Positions 13,208 to 27,000 of a DNA stretch of 64,000 bases are shown one piece after another (within the stretch, counting starts at the first letter, position 1; every line of letters begins with the position of its first letter). This DNA is from Pyrocephalus nanus (lineage: Eukaryota > Chordata > Aves > Passeriformes > Tyrannidae). Where the stretch lies: assembly GCA_038380795.1 (NCBI GenBank), contig CM076265.1, forward strand, positions 2,070,001 through 2,134,000. The letters run 5' to 3'. Made by a program: the position numbers and the translations under genes. The notes beneath the pieces were generated by a model. That model was not told the DNA's origin. It made no database searches and worked only from the letters and a program-made list of their open reading frames with translations.

Positions 13208-16200
13208 AAAGGAGCTGTTTGTCCTATATATAGTTGTGCTTCAAATTGTTACTCACTAAAAGAGCAAGTATTTTTGGTGCCTTCTGAAAGTCATATTTCC
13301 ATAGTGATGCCGAGCTGACAAAAATACGCAATACACCATGATAAGTGAAACTTAACTCACTATCACAGCTACTGCTCCCAGCTACCATTTTAAACCCAGT
13401 CTGGTGGGGTTTTGCACCAAACTGGTGCAAAACTCAGGGTTTTTTTTTTCCTGAACCTTCTTTTAATATATATTCAGTACGAAGCATTCAGTCTCAGTTT
13501 GCAGCTTGTTCCCTGTTTCTGTTTTGGTTTGTTTTCAGCCAGCTACCCTTTTCACTTACTTTGGGCAGTACTTTCAATGTGCTTGGAAGGACAGACCACA
13601 CATTTCTCTCATATTTTTTCAGTGGCAGTTTTCTCCTTGCACAGAATCTTTTTTTTTTTTTTTTTTTCTGGACAATATTCTTAGAAGTGCAGATTCCTTC
13701 ATTTCTTTACTCCTAATATTTCCTCATGGCTCAATTCCTGTTTAAAGAACATTTCAAAAAGAATTTCCATCCACACAGGAATATTTCCTTTCCTCTGCAC
13801 CACAAAGAACCTGCAAGGAAGAGGGAACTCCAAAGCTCAACATCCATGCCAGTGCTTAACAAAGACGTCTCTCCAAAAGAAATGGAACATTCATTTCTCT
13901 CTGAGCTTGCAGGGTAATGATAATAAGACATACCACAGATACCAACTCCAAAGATAATTATTCATACCATCCATGAACAACTCTCACAAATGTTATGGAG
14001 TTTGGGGCAGGTTTATCTTTAAAAAGAATTCATGACATCCCGCCTTTCAATCATCTCAGGTCCACCCACACTGACATTTCACAAACCAAACTTACCCGTA
14101 ATACCTCTCAGTGCAAAGCATTTTCTACACGTTTGTTCAGGTCAGCAGCAAATGTTCTTATTTTCCAGCCTTAAAAAAAAAAAAATAAAAAAAATTATGC
14201 CACATTCTTGTAATAAAGACTACTCGAAAAAAAAAAGGCCTTTGTCGTTGTCTTTCGTCCTCCTCTTAGTTTGAGCAATACCTGCTCTCACACCGTGCAT
14301 AATACATCTCCACTTGGAGCTTTGCCACTCTTGCAAGTTCTTTCTCCCAGGGATAGCCCAGATCAGACAGAAAAAAAATGGAAAATATTTGAAAGCTTTG
14401 TCTGTTTGTCATGGCAAAAAAACAAGGAGCTACCGCCATAAAAATTAACTCTAAAAAAAATGAAGTTATGGACAACAAAACACAGTCTTTGGTTATTTCT
14501 CAGTTAAATCTGTGCTGTACCTTATTTGTGCCAAGAACTTCATTGTGAGTTCTCCTTCTATGATTATTGTAAAGATCTGTTAAGGCACTTTACATTGGAT
14601 TTTAATACTATATCTTAATCTCTTCTAAGTTGTCTAGGCCAGGTTGTGTTTTTTTCAGCAATGTTAAAAACTGCTGAACAGTCCTTTTTCTAATTCTGAG
14701 GCAACAGTTGGACCTCAGTGACATACTTCACTTATCAAAAAATGACAAGAAAGACAACTGGAGAGCTGGAGTTGCCAAGGCAATACTTGTCTCAGCTAAA
14801 GACAAACTTCTGTGTATGATACTCAGTATGTTTGATGAACTGCATTCAATGTTGGAGAACCACTCATAGAAAGTAATGTGGTATTTATGCAAAAGAATGG
14901 TGCAAAATCATTAAACTTACAAAAAAACTCTATATTCTTTCTCTCTCTATATATAGATATATATGTCCTATCTGTATACCCTATAGGACTTAACATGATG
15001 TAATGCTAATTCACATTTACTGGTTCACCAAGACAATTATCCTACAAAATTCTGTAAATACTAAATGCCGTTCTTCTCCAATTTACAGATTGTTGTTGTG
15101 GCAGTAAGGTGACTTGCTCACAGCTCGCCACTGTGTCATGGCACCAACTGCATTAAAACTAATTCATATTAAAATGAACTATTACATCTGAATAAAGTCA
15201 AATTACTGCAGTAATGGATCCTCATCAGCTTCTGAATTTTACTACTGTGCCACTTCAGTACCATGCAGACCATGCACTTCAAAAACCCATGTCAAAGAGT
15301 GCTGAACAAGGTTTTCAGAGCCTTTTAATCAATTTTTAATCTTTGTTCCTGAGCACGGAGCTGATGTCAACGAAATGTCCAGAAGGACTTTTTATTTTAT
15401 TTTAAGAAAAAAAAAATATTCAGGTTTATGCCATTATTTGCTCTCAGGTATGGCTGAAACGTTTTATCCTAAACTCCCCCAAAAAAATGTCAGCTTCGGG
15501 CAACTCGTCTCAAGTTAAAAATATCAGCTTTGGGAAGGGAGCACAATAAAGCAAAATGAAAAGGGTCTGGCAGCTGGAAGTGTCAGTAAAGCTTCACTCC
15601 CAGTGACACAGCCAGTTCCCTGTGCCAGCACAGGACATCACAAAGCCTGTGTGGCAAACGTGGGGTTTTGTGGTCTGGAGGCTCTTCTTTGTGACTGCCA
15701 CCACTCTGTGATGTGAATTTCTATTCACGTTATCGCTGCAGTGCATAATCCTGAATAATCACTGTAACCTGTTTTTAGCCACTGTGGTCATGGCAGGGGA
15801 TGAACATCTACTTCCTTAACTTTCTCGCAGGAAATCATTGCCAGTTCTCGCAGTAAAGTTCAGGAGACGGGAAAATGAGACTGGAACAACAAAAAAACCT
15901 TTTTTTTTTTTTTTCTTTTCAAGATTCTGCAGTGCCAGTCTGATTTGTGACGTATTATCTCAGAGTCCTTGAACACATGTACAATTAAGAACTTAATTAA
16001 TTCCACAGAAGGAAATAAAGCTGCTTTGTATGCATTACTGTTTTGAAGGAGTACAGTATTGTTCTCATGACAATAATATTTCATGGAATGCTCTTCAAAA
16101 GGGTGAATTACATTTTTTTTTTTATTACACAGAATAAAAACTACCTCACCCCACCAAAAACTACCTCCACACAAGCTTAAACAACCAGATAGAAATAAAA

Positions 16201-19200
16201 TGTATTCTTTTACTATTTAAAATATATTTAGGATGTCAATAAACTGAGCACATTTAGATCTCAGAGAAACTAGTTTAAATTTAGTTGGAGAATCTAAGCC
16301 AGAGTTTTTTAAAGTAGCAATACATACTTTGAGGAAAGGCTCTTTTATGCATTCAGAGGAGATATTGCTCATATCTCTTTGCTAAATATCAGCACATGTA
16401 CTACAGATTGCAGAATGACTACTGCTGCTGAAAAAAGATCTCAAAAAGGGGTCATAAAAGGAACAGGCATCAGATTTGATTTAAGGACAAAATGTTCTAA
16501 AAATAACATGCCTGCATACAGTACTGCTGCAAAAAATGAAGAAGATAATTGTAATAAATTCAAATTGAGGTCCCCAAAAAGGAATACTATAAGAACAAAT
16601 TTGACATACTAGAAGAAATTATCTCAGAGGCAACATATGCCACCAATATTTTAAACTTTTCTTCTGAATATTCTGTTGGGGATAGTAGTATTTATTACTT
16701 TGCCTTATAAAGTAATGAATTAATTGATTAATATTATTATTTTTATATATAAATTTTAAATGCATTAACTTTAGAGTTAACTTATTTGCTGAGAAGAGGT
16801 TCGACAGAAGATAAAATCCTCTTAATTTTTCAGAACAATCAAAATAATTCAATAAGTTGAAACCAGAACAATTTATTTAATCTGTCTTGTGATTCTGTGG
16901 TCAAAATACTCCATCACAGAACTAATATGATCTTTAAAGTTGATCTTACAATTGAATACTCTGACAACGTTCTGATCTTTCTAATATTCAAAAAAGGCTT
17001 CCAGTGGAGACTGAGGCAGACTAGAACCTGTATTTCCATCTTAACTGCCTTGGTAGAAGAGCTGAACACTGCAGGCTTCTCAAGAAGGAAGAACAACTCC
17101 AGCAAAGCAGATTTCTGGGGTGTTTCGCTGCATAAAAGTTACCATTCCTGACAGAGGTGCAGCAGATAGAAGGCTGTGACTAAGGACAAATTTTAATTGT
17201 GGAAAATTAATCTTGTAATTTTCTAATAGTCCTCTAGCAAGAGACCAAATATCATCTGGAAACACTGCTAATAAGATGTTCTTTAGAGGCACTGCAGGGA
17301 GATAGGATTGTAGAATAAGATTAATGAAGATTAGGCTACAGGAAAAAAAGGGAAATAAAGTGTTCCATAGTGCATCTGATTTTTGATACAAGAATGTCAG
17401 TGAAATTGAGATACTCATTTACATATTAATGTATTCTAATGAGGAAAGAAAATATAAATCCTAAAAGAAAGGAAGAAACACAGCTTTTTTGTTCTGAGTT
17501 GACAAACATCACAGAAACACCCAGAGTAAGGAAGGCCCCAGTGACTGTTTTAGTTTCTAGGACTCAGCAAACTGGAAAAATCAAGACTCTTGTCTCATCT
17601 TAGAAAATATTCAAGGTAAAAACACTCACCTGAAAATGGGTACTTCAGCAGTCATAAAATTACTTTATTCAGGTAGTTGGATCCAGCCCAATAGACTCTT
17701 CTCCTCTGTCTTGCTGTTGTGTCCAACAACCAAATCCCATTTTGTGGGTAGCACACCTGACCATGAGCAGACCACTGAAGGTGACTTTCTGATCAAAATT
17801 ATTCCAACATAACTCTAAAAATGTATAAGGAGCTGCTTGTCTTAATACCAGCTGGGGTACTGCAGAAACAGAGCCAATAGGCAGGGAATACAGTGTACCT
17901 TCCCAGTGCTCTCCTGTCACTTCAGCCCTTCACACACAGGTACAAAGTGATGGCTAACACATAAAATTCACATTATAATTTTAATAAATTGACTTTTAGG
18001 ATGGGACAGCATCTATCAAGTCTGAAAGTGAAGAGGATGATATATTAGGTCACCAAAATGGAATTTTACGATTTTTTCAAATATCAATGGTTACATCTTC
18101 TAAAACCGATTATTACAAATTAATCATAAGAAAATTAGGAAAGCATTAAATTTTCATTACAAGAAAGACCAAATAGTTTATCAGTGAATAATACATACTG
18201 CATACAGACCTACACAAATGAAATAAAAGCGCCTCAAAGAAATAACTGTTGGCTTTGATGCTGTACCAGCAATTAATTTTCTGCCTAATCCTTCAAAATT
18301 TTATCACATAAATAATCCATTCTCCTGACATTTTTCTAAACAGAACTGCTCAGAAGTGAAAACTGTTGTCCTTATGCTCCCCTGAAAAGCTGTGTTCACT
18401 GTGTGTCTGCCCCAGTCTGTTCCACATTATTTCCTGCAGCTGACAGATCATATCCTGCAACAGCACCATAAAAGCAAGTGGAATCACAATCAGAGGTTTG
18501 CTAACCTATATTAGCTGGGGTGATGGCCTTTGCCTTCACTAGAATACATTATAGCTAGATAGATGTGAAAATCTTACTTCTTTAGATCTATATTTGTTGA
18601 AAGTGAGTCTCCTAAACCAAGCTCTTTTTGACCAGATTTTAAGGAAGCTGTTGAAAAAAAAAACCTGTTGATCCCAAAACCACTGAATGCTTAGCAATGA
18701 CTTCTAAATCAGCAATGCTCTTCAAGGGAATGGTAAGTAATGCACTAAGAGGCCTTAAATTTCATTCCAGATAAAAATATTCTCCCCTTAGCTCGTTAAG
18801 TCTCAGCAGATGATGTGGGTGCATGAACTTCAGTCAGACTTTCTTCTATTTCTGGTGAGCATCAGCTACAATGCAACTGCTGCCCTCGGTTCATGGAGTG
18901 CTACTGATTGCATTACAACATCAGCAGCTGAAAATACCTGAGAGAAAGGGAAATATAATGTCTAGACAGAGCAGGTAAAATTCACAGACAGGATATTGTT
19001 GCTTTCCAGTGAAGCCTTGTAGGAGATGCTGTGTACTGCCATGTCCAAACAGCATATTAAGCAAAGTGACAGCATTTGATTTCCAAGGACATGAATTATT
19101 TGACTGTTAAATTATTTCCACAAGTCTCAGCAGAAACATTGCTTTCTAATAGTTCTGCATCAGATTTGCCTCAGGAAAGACAAAAGGCTAGATTAAATCC

Positions 19201-19826
19201 TGGTGTGTGAATAGCATTGCTCCCTTCATATTTCTTTTTAATTTTATCTACATTTGATAAAGCTGCTGTCTGTAAGTCCAGCACCTCCTTTTTACCACTG
19301 CACTTTACAATCTGCTTCTGGAGTTCTCCTGGCTTTGGTATCTGGAAAGAAGGAAGAGAAATAATTAGATCTGGGAGTCAAAACCTTTTTAAACAGGTTA
19401 AATTGCCCACTGTCAAGCATCAAATTTTGCCCTTTTTTATGTCGTGAGTTAACTCCTTCTAAACTTTTTGTAGGTCAGACTTGGCATCCTCTTTCAGGCC
19501 ACTCTTCTTTAACAATTACCTTGGGTCCTGGTTACAGAATTTTATATGTGCTAACACAGATATTGAGAAACTTCACAGTCTGCCTTGCTAGTATAAGATT
19601 ATTTCCTCCTTTATAAAATCCTTCTTGAGATGAACCCTAAAAACTCAGATAATACCTGTGAGGCAAGCAAAAGAACAGGCATATGGCCTACGAAGCCATT
19701 TTGAACATATATAATTTTATGTCCATAAAGTAATTCATGGAAAAATACAACTCACTATCCAAATAACAGTATACATAGCATTCAAATTCTGGATCAGCTG
19801 ATGCAAGTGGATTGACTCTCCTCTTG

Positions 19827-19850
19827 AATGCTTCCAGGACTGGAAGCATT
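19827..19850. repeat. Inverted repeat, 11-bp perfect arms
   Basis: AATGCTTCCAG (19827-19837) and its exact reverse complement CTGGAAGCATT (19840-19850) are separated by GA. No protein-binding assignment is made. Confidence 0.9.
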
Positions 19851-19915
19851 TTATGCATGGTTTTGTGCTTGGTTTCTAGGTAGAATCAGGCCTATAGTTT
19901 TGGGCTTAAAAGAAT

Positions 19916-19960
19916 TAATACCTGTTTATACACAGAGATAATATCTGTTTGTACACAAGT
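19916..19960. repeat. Imperfect 23-bp tandem duplication
   Basis: Two adjacent units, 19916-19938 and 19939-19960, share TAATA(C/T)CTGTTT(A/G)TACACA and differ at a few positions. It is a local duplication with no known role. Confidence 0.7.
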
Positions 19961-20148
19961 TGCTGAAGATGACCAAGTACCAGGGTCAAGACATTCCCCC
20001 CCAGGTAAAAATATTATTTTAGTGAGTAGAAATAATTTTGACTGACAGCAGAGGGTATAATTATGTATGCCACCTTAAGCATTGGCGTTTGCAAAAGCAG
20101 ACCTTTTATTTGCTAAATATCCACTGATGTTTGGTTAAGTCTCTCTGA

Positions 20149-20150
<2 letters not shown>

Positions 20151-20179
<29 letters not shown>

Positions 20180-20209
20180 GAAAAGAAAAAAAAAAAAAAA
20201 AAAAAAAAA
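20151..20209 (+). repeat. A-rich tract with scattered G, 59 bp
   Basis: Nearly pure A, broken by isolated G residues at about 20170, 20180 and 20185. This is the longest A-rich run in the window. It could be a degraded retroposon tail or a simple repeat. No LINE or SINE body is recognised immediately upstream, where the sequence is ordinary single-copy AT-rich DNA. Confidence 0.9.
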
Positions 20210-21772
20210 GGGAAATCTGGCACATTCATAGCAGCCCTGGCTGAATTTTAAACATGAGATTCTCAAAAGAGAAAGTCTTACCTGGACTACTCCAGGCATT
20301 TATCCATCATTAATAAGAACAACTTCAATAGAGCAAAGAAACGGAAGAATTGATAGAATAATTAGGAGAAAAATGAGACCAAAATGGCTTAGTTTTCCAA
20401 ACAGAATAAAAACTTTGAGAAGAGTGAGAAGCAAATGAAGGAGATAAATTTGTTCCCTAAAAACATGCCAGAGAGCAGAAAGCAGTGACAAAAAAGGCTT
20501 TGTGAAAGGTCAGTGTGTCAACAGGACAAGTATGCCTGAGCTGTCCATAAATAAGTTCAAAAGAAGAGTTGAGGGCCCAGAAAAGATTCTCAGTGGGAGC
20601 AAAAATATTTATTATAAGATAATATTTCATTAACTTACTGCAGGTAGATGATGCAAGCATCTGCAATAGGAATAATTCGAATTTGATGGCCCAGATCTTT
20701 CACAATGCTGCGTTCCAGTTCTGGCCTTGGCTCCCCAGTTCCTTCCCTCTGACCATCTCATGCAGGATACCTTTGTTTAGGTGAGAAGCTGATGTCCACT
20801 ACAAAGATATTTCATTACACAGAGATGCCACCAACTCTTGGATTTAAACAAACAAAAGTCAGGCCGTGACAGATGTGATTCAGGAAAGAATAAGCTTCTG
20901 CAACAGAATGACAAGAGGTCGTAGATTTTCATCATTTTCACTCACTTAGGAGGTCAAAAGGCAAAGAATAAATAGACAGTGAAGCTTCCCTTTATGTCTG
21001 ATTCATTTTAGCTATATTTTCACCTCCCATCAGGAAAGAACAGAACAGGGAAGTTCCCCAGGAATCAGTTCTTGGAGTTATGGAATTCTGAGTTCAATTT
21101 CTTTTAGAATCCTCTGTGTCCAAGGGCAGGATGGAGATTACTCTTACCTCTGGAAAAGTCAAATATGAGATCACAATATCAAAGATTTCTTGCATGGGGC
21201 ACGCCATGCTGCTATCATCTGCACAGGGTGACTTCAGCAATTTATTACCTACAATTACCTAAAATTTATTTTGAAAACATTAAGATGATGGGGAAGCCAG
21301 CAAACTACGTGAAGCACATCCAAACCTACCCAAATAAAATGCTTCAAGAAGCAGCCAAACCTGAATCTTGTCCTATATGACAGAAGTAGCAGGCTAAGGT
21401 AGAAATCCTTCAGATGCTCCATGCATAAATCAATTAATTATTTTGGCTGTGCTTTCCTGGCCATAATGAAACCTGCTGGGGAAAAAAATACCTGAAGCTG
21501 AGGGAGGGTCAATGCACTTGATGTGGATTGCTGATTGCAGAGCATAAGTCCCTGCTTACCCAACAGCAGTGATCATCTGCTTGGAAAAGCTCGTGATTCA
21601 GACCCCGAGAAGAACAACAGCCTTTTTCATCCATGGAGATGAGAAACATTCCCAAGGCAAAGAGCAGTCAGGACTGGGAGGATTTACTGAATAAGAGCAA
21701 AAATAAGATGTATGTTATTCTACAGCATTGATGATGTGAAATGTGAACTCTATTTCTTCAGTGTTGGTGCTG

Positions 21773-21814
<42 letters not shown>

Positions 21815-23803
21815 TGATACTGAGAGATATTTAGGGGGAAACTGTCTGTCTCCCAGTTGAAGTCTTTACAGTGGAATTACTAAAATAACCAAACTTACCA
21901 CAAACCTCAGTAGGACATCTGTAATACTTACTCATAAATGTAATAGGACTTAAAAGATAGATGTGGCTTGAAGGAGAGAGAAACAAAACAAAGCAAAACA
22001 ATTAGTTCCTTTTAGAATTGATAAAACGTTCAAAACACAAATAATAATATTAATAAACAGAATATTTAACCCTCAGCCCCTCCCCACCTTCCCAGGTAAA
22101 TATTTCCTCAAAGTTTGGGAAATTACTAAGGACTTGAAGTGGAAAGAGGCCTTGCTGCATTATTTCTAGGCCTTACTTTAGATTCTGAGAATTTTAATAA
22201 CTTGGCTAAATCTTATTTCTATTAATAGAATTCTCCCATCTATCACCGAATAGAAAGGATATTTCCCAGAGGATATAGAGCCCCAAAAGATAAGAATCAA
22301 ACCTACATTTCCATAACAAATACCCACATAATTAAATTTTCTCTATTTTTAAAGTTGGGTAGTGCAATACAAACAGATACAAGTGTAGGTGTCTTACTTT
22401 GGTTTTGGGATACAGAACTGAACTTTGCAATACAAAGAAAAATTTAATGTGTTCAACTTCACTTCTAATTTGAGTGCTTCTATACCTGACCAGAACAGGT
22501 GGTTAACCATTTAATAATATTTTTCCCACATTTATGTTCAAAATGCACTATTTTATGCTTTTAAATTTTCTTTCATTACAATGAAAGTGACTTAAAATTA
22601 AGTGTGGGAGGTATAAAAAGAATCCACTCTACCCAATGTCATAAAGAATATCAAATTATTGATCTGTAGACAGAAGGAAATTAAATATGGGATCCTCTTT
22701 TCATTTAAAAGAAAATAACTACAATAACTCTGCAAAAGTTCACAGAAGAAATAGATTAAAAATGTTGGCATAAAATCAACTACTGTCTGAGTATAAGTTC
22801 TGCCGGAGTTTTATTTACAGAACACCACAAATATAAGGATACATCAGAAGCGTAAAGACTTAACTTTCTTTATTCACTTTTGTGCATACACTGTCACAGA
22901 GACATTTCATAGTTCTGACAGCCAAAATTATGACTTTGTCTGTGAAAACAGAATTGTTTTCAGTGACCTGTCATCTCAATATATTTTGCTTCTGGAAGTT
23001 TCTTCTTGGATTTCTTGAAAACATCTCTGTATTTCATCAGAAGCCAGTTTAATAGGTGAACAAAAATCAACCAATACTTTTCCCATGGAGAGTTGAAAAA
23101 TCTTTTTTTTTTTCGACTCTCAGACCTGAGTTGTGTTAATCTGGCCTGTTTTACCTCTATTAAATATTCATGAAGGCTCAAATCAAACTTTTCCCTTCGG
23201 TGCAAACTATTTACATCTGTGTAATTGTGTTTTTACCTGCACACAGTGCCATTCCACATACAGCTTGGTCTGCAAAGAAAACAAAGAAGGAGATCAGAGA
23301 GACAAGGGCCTTTTAGATGTCCAAGTAATTCAAGAAATTCAGAGGTAGAGTCTTGAGACCTAATCATAAAGATTAGCTTTAGCTTAACACAGTTAACTAG
23401 TTCTCTCATCTCTGACAGAAAGCAGGACTCTTTCTTTCCTTTTATTGACAGCAGATGGAATGGGAGATAACCATCTTTTAGCTAAATTTTCCTTTCTAAA
23501 TAGTTGCTGTCCCTGTGTGGTTCAGGCAGGTGGGAACACACCATGCACATGGATCACCACGCTCCCAGAACACAGGTCCAGGGATTCAGCCCGTTTCCAA
23601 AACACATCAAAGCCTGTGTTCTAAAAGACCTGCATAAAATTCTGATTTTGTAGACAGCAGTAATTTCAATTCTTGGATACATACACTGTAATTTATGTAT
23701 TATTCGATAATTTGAGGGGGGGAAAAAAAAAAAAAAAGAGCCTTAAAAGGATTGTGGATATTCAGACTACAAAAGCTTGAACACAGGAATAAGAAGTGGA
23801 ATA
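20210..23803. other. AT-rich noncoding DNA, no gene seen
   Basis: No exon, RNA gene or transposon body is supported. It contains the T40 run at 21774-21813. Short frames are scattered and show no domain-like composition. Confidence 0.55.
21774..21813. repeat. Poly(T) tract, 40 bp
   Basis: An uninterrupted run of 40 T, the longest perfect homopolymer in the window. If it were the tail of a minus-strand retroposon, the body should lie to the right (from 21814). That sequence does not resemble CR1 or another element I know. Length is likely to be polymorphic or affected by sequencing error. Confidence 0.9.
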
Positions 23804-24045
23804 ACCCTGATTGGAAGAGATGCTGGCAGTTCATCTATTCCAAACTTCTGCTCAGAACAGAGCCAGCCAGATGATCAGGCACAGTTGCTCCAGACTTCAA
23901 CCAGTCATGTCTTGGAAAAATCTCCAAAGATGGAGAATATACAATTTTTTTGGAAAATTGGTTCTACTACTCCAGTACCCTAAGGTTCAAAAGGCTTTCC
24001 TTGAATAGAATTTGAACTGTTGTCTCTTGCCCTCCCAGGACATAA
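23804..24045 (-). mobile_element. CR1 LINE 3' fragment, minus strand
   Basis: Reading left to right, the segment follows the reverse complement of a CR1 3' end. It has a TTGGAAG(A)GA opening, GGCAG(T)TCATCTA(T)TCCAA, TTCTGCTCAGAACAG, GTTGCTCCAGAC, TCTTGGAAA..TCTCCAAAGATGGAGA, a CCAGTACCCTA segment, and TTGTCTCTTGCCCTCCCAG. The element is therefore on the minus strand, with its 3' end near 23804 and its truncated 5' end near 24045. It is clearly diverged and retains no reverse-transcriptase coding sequence. Boundaries are good to about 20 bp. Two short frames over it (about 65-68 aa) are artefacts. Confidence 0.75.
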
Positions 24046-27000
24046 AAGTCTTCCTGCATGCTCAGGAAAACATTAAAAAATAAGTAGAATGTTGTTTTCC
24101 AGCACTGACAATATGGTTGTACTAAAGTGAATCACTTCCAATGAAAGTACAAAAAATATGCTTTTAAATTACAGAGTCTTGCAAGCAGTTTCATTAAATA
24201 AAACTAATAGAAAAATTAACCAACCCATTGTTCCGTTGTTTCCATTCCCACCTCTCATACATTGCTTTTCCATCTTTACAACCCTCTCACTAAAAGAAAA
24301 GAAATAAACAGGAACTGAAGAAAAATTAGAAATGAAAATAAATAAAAATATCTCAGAAGTTTGGAATTTTCAGCTGAAATATTAAAACAGCCTCAAAACA
24401 TCTTTTACATATTTGTTGTTTTTCAATTGCAATATAGCTCACACTTTTCATCACTAATAAACTTATTAAGTGGAAAAAGTTGTAAGTTCTAGTCTAATAT
24501 ATTTAGTTTTCCTTATGCAAGAAATTTCTTGCATCTCCAGAATTGCTTGAAACTCTAAAAACTTTTGCTTATTCATTTGGTCAAGAGTGCTGGAAAAAAA
24601 CCCTCTTGTACAGTTCTACCCACCTTGATTATTGGCAAAGAAAATCCAAACACAAAGAAACTCACAAAATATAAGAAATCACTTGAATATAAGATAGGGC
24701 ATTAATGCTGGTTCTGTTAACTACGACAGATATTTGGACATAAAATTTTGTTAGTTGAACAGATTTATCATGGAGTAATTTCTAGGCAAAGGCCAACATT
24801 TTCAAATGTCAGTACCCAAAAAATCCATCTCCAGGCACACAATTAAACGAGACAGAATTTTCAACTGTACATCTGTGTAATTTTAACTTCTCTATGAAAA
24901 ACTCATGAGCCCCAAACAAGTTTATCTTTATATTACATCCATATGTAATGCCAAGATCTTGAGAGCCTTTAGGTTTTGAGGGGAAGGATTCCAAGAAAAC
25001 ACTTCTCCAGATAAATTCCCTGCTTGACCATGGATATTAAACAACTCTCAGCTATCTCCATACCAGGTTCCATCCTGTTCTTCACAACACAGGAGACAAT
25101 AAATGGTAGAGAATTACTAAGAAATAAATATATTGAAGAGTTAGTCAGAAAGTTTGGTTTTGTGGTTGGTGACTAATTAGGCAAAGTAGGCTTAGCATAT
25201 AAAAAACCCAGTAATTTGTTTTAAAACCATCTTTTCCTGTATACAAATTGCTAAGGGTACAAGAATTTCATTCTTCCTTACTTCTACAGAAAGTAGGCAT
25301 CCCTGTTTTTTCTGTTTGGTTTCCATCCACGTGAATCAAGGTAGTAAAAATATCACTCAGCAGCTGGAAGAAACAGTCTCAATTTTTATCTGAAATTCTC
25401 TTGCTTATGTACAAGGATGTTTTGGACAACAACATTAGAGCACATTCGAGCAGAGCCTTTACAGAAGCGAAATTGAGATATTAAATGTACATCACAAATT
25501 TAGAAGCAAGCAGCTGGCTGACAAATCTTCTCTCTGACGATTCCTGTCTTGTTAAGCTTTTTTTTTTTTTTTTTTGCAAGTCTCCCAAGAGTTTCTTTTA
25601 GCTGCACCACGTGATGCTTCGCTACTGCTGTTTTCTGCTCTTGCAGCAAAAACCTCCCGTTTCATCGTAAACAAATAGTGTTAACACTTGTGATGCTTAA
25701 TGTTTTGTCAGTTTGCTCAGCAAGTGTGAAGGAAATGCAAACACTTCCAAGCCTTTTTTCGTGCTGTCAGACTGCACTAAGTTGAGGAGATCTCCCAAAT
25801 GGATGATATTGTGTGCTGCATTCAGATAATTTGCTAAAAAAATTAGGAGTTGACACTCATGCAATTCTTAAAACAATCAATACCTGGTTATTAAAACTTT
25901 TTCTACCTGGAACAAATGCATATTTTTCTTCACAAGAAGCTTACAGGCTATGGAGACTTTTTTTTTTTAGCTGTGACAGGCTTGCTTCCCAGAATGGCTT
26001 GCCTTACTTTCATTTCTGTGAGTGGCTTTCTAGATATTCCCATGCAGAATTTCTGTACACATGCTTTATTTTATATTTTAATATGCAAATGTGCACGTTA
26101 TCTACCCAAGTAGAATATGCTTTTTAAGACCTAAATTTTTCATCAATATTTATATCTTTCATCACTTCATGTAATTAGTCCTTTTTCAAGAGGGGAATGG
26201 AAAACTATATCTGGATGGCATGCTTGGGAAAATACAGATTTATCTTCTTTCTTGCCTCGGTTCTATTTATACATCCCTCTTACAACAAGAAAAAGCTAAT
26301 TTTATCAGATTAATCATTACCAACAGATAAATTATCCAACTGCAATAACTTATATCACCTTTAACAAATGTGTGCAGCCTCAGGAGAAGCTGATATTCAC
26401 AACTCGCACTGTGCAGAATGACACGATTTAGGGGTTTAAGGGCTCAGAGAGCTAATCCTGCAGCTTACTGTCCCCTCGGTTTTAGAAGGTGTTTGAGGTG
26501 CATTAAAACACCGAAAACAAAGTTCAATGTATTTAACAGGCATCATCTAGTGCTTTTTGACAAAGCCTGTGATATTCGTGCTGGCCTCCAGCTGCTAATC
26601 CAGGAGGTTACATCTTTCCATAGAACATAATCTCCAAACCCTGTGCAGCTGTCTCAGGTACCCTATTGCATCTCAAATGGCAAGTGATGCTTATTTTTAA
26701 GCGACTCTGGTACAGCTGTGATTTTTATAATTAATTTAAAGCTGTAAACGAGATGCAAGATAGCACGTTGCTCTACCTGGTATGAGAGAGGAAAGGAATT
26801 CTCATCCTTGGGGTTTTCTACCTGTGAATGGCCAAGTGTATTACTTGGGCCTTGAGGGAACGTGTCTGTGGTTGGTTTTTTTAAAGTCTGTTTGGTTACT
26901 TTGCAGTTTAGAGGTTTGATTTTGATACCCTTACTCATTTCCTATGCTTTTGTTACTGCTGGGTTGGTCTGTTAAGTCAAGGAGGTTACAAAAAAGGTTT

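Larger units (their letters stand above)
12372..20150. other. AT-rich noncoding DNA, no gene seen
   Basis: About 7.8 kb without a supported exon, RNA gene or transposon. Homopolymers are T26 (13182-13207), T runs near 13651-13667 and 15899-15914, and many shorter ones. A very AT-rich patch lies at about 16661-16780. A 23-bp imperfect tandem duplication lies at 19916-19960 and a strong palindrome at 19827-19850. Frames of 90-123 aa near 13.3-13.7 kb run through T tracts and are low-complexity. Confidence 0.55.

Noticed and set aside
13345..13745. Overlapping 79-123-aa frames
   Set aside because: Three plus-strand frames are open at once across T tracts, giving Phe-rich peptides. Typical low-complexity noise.
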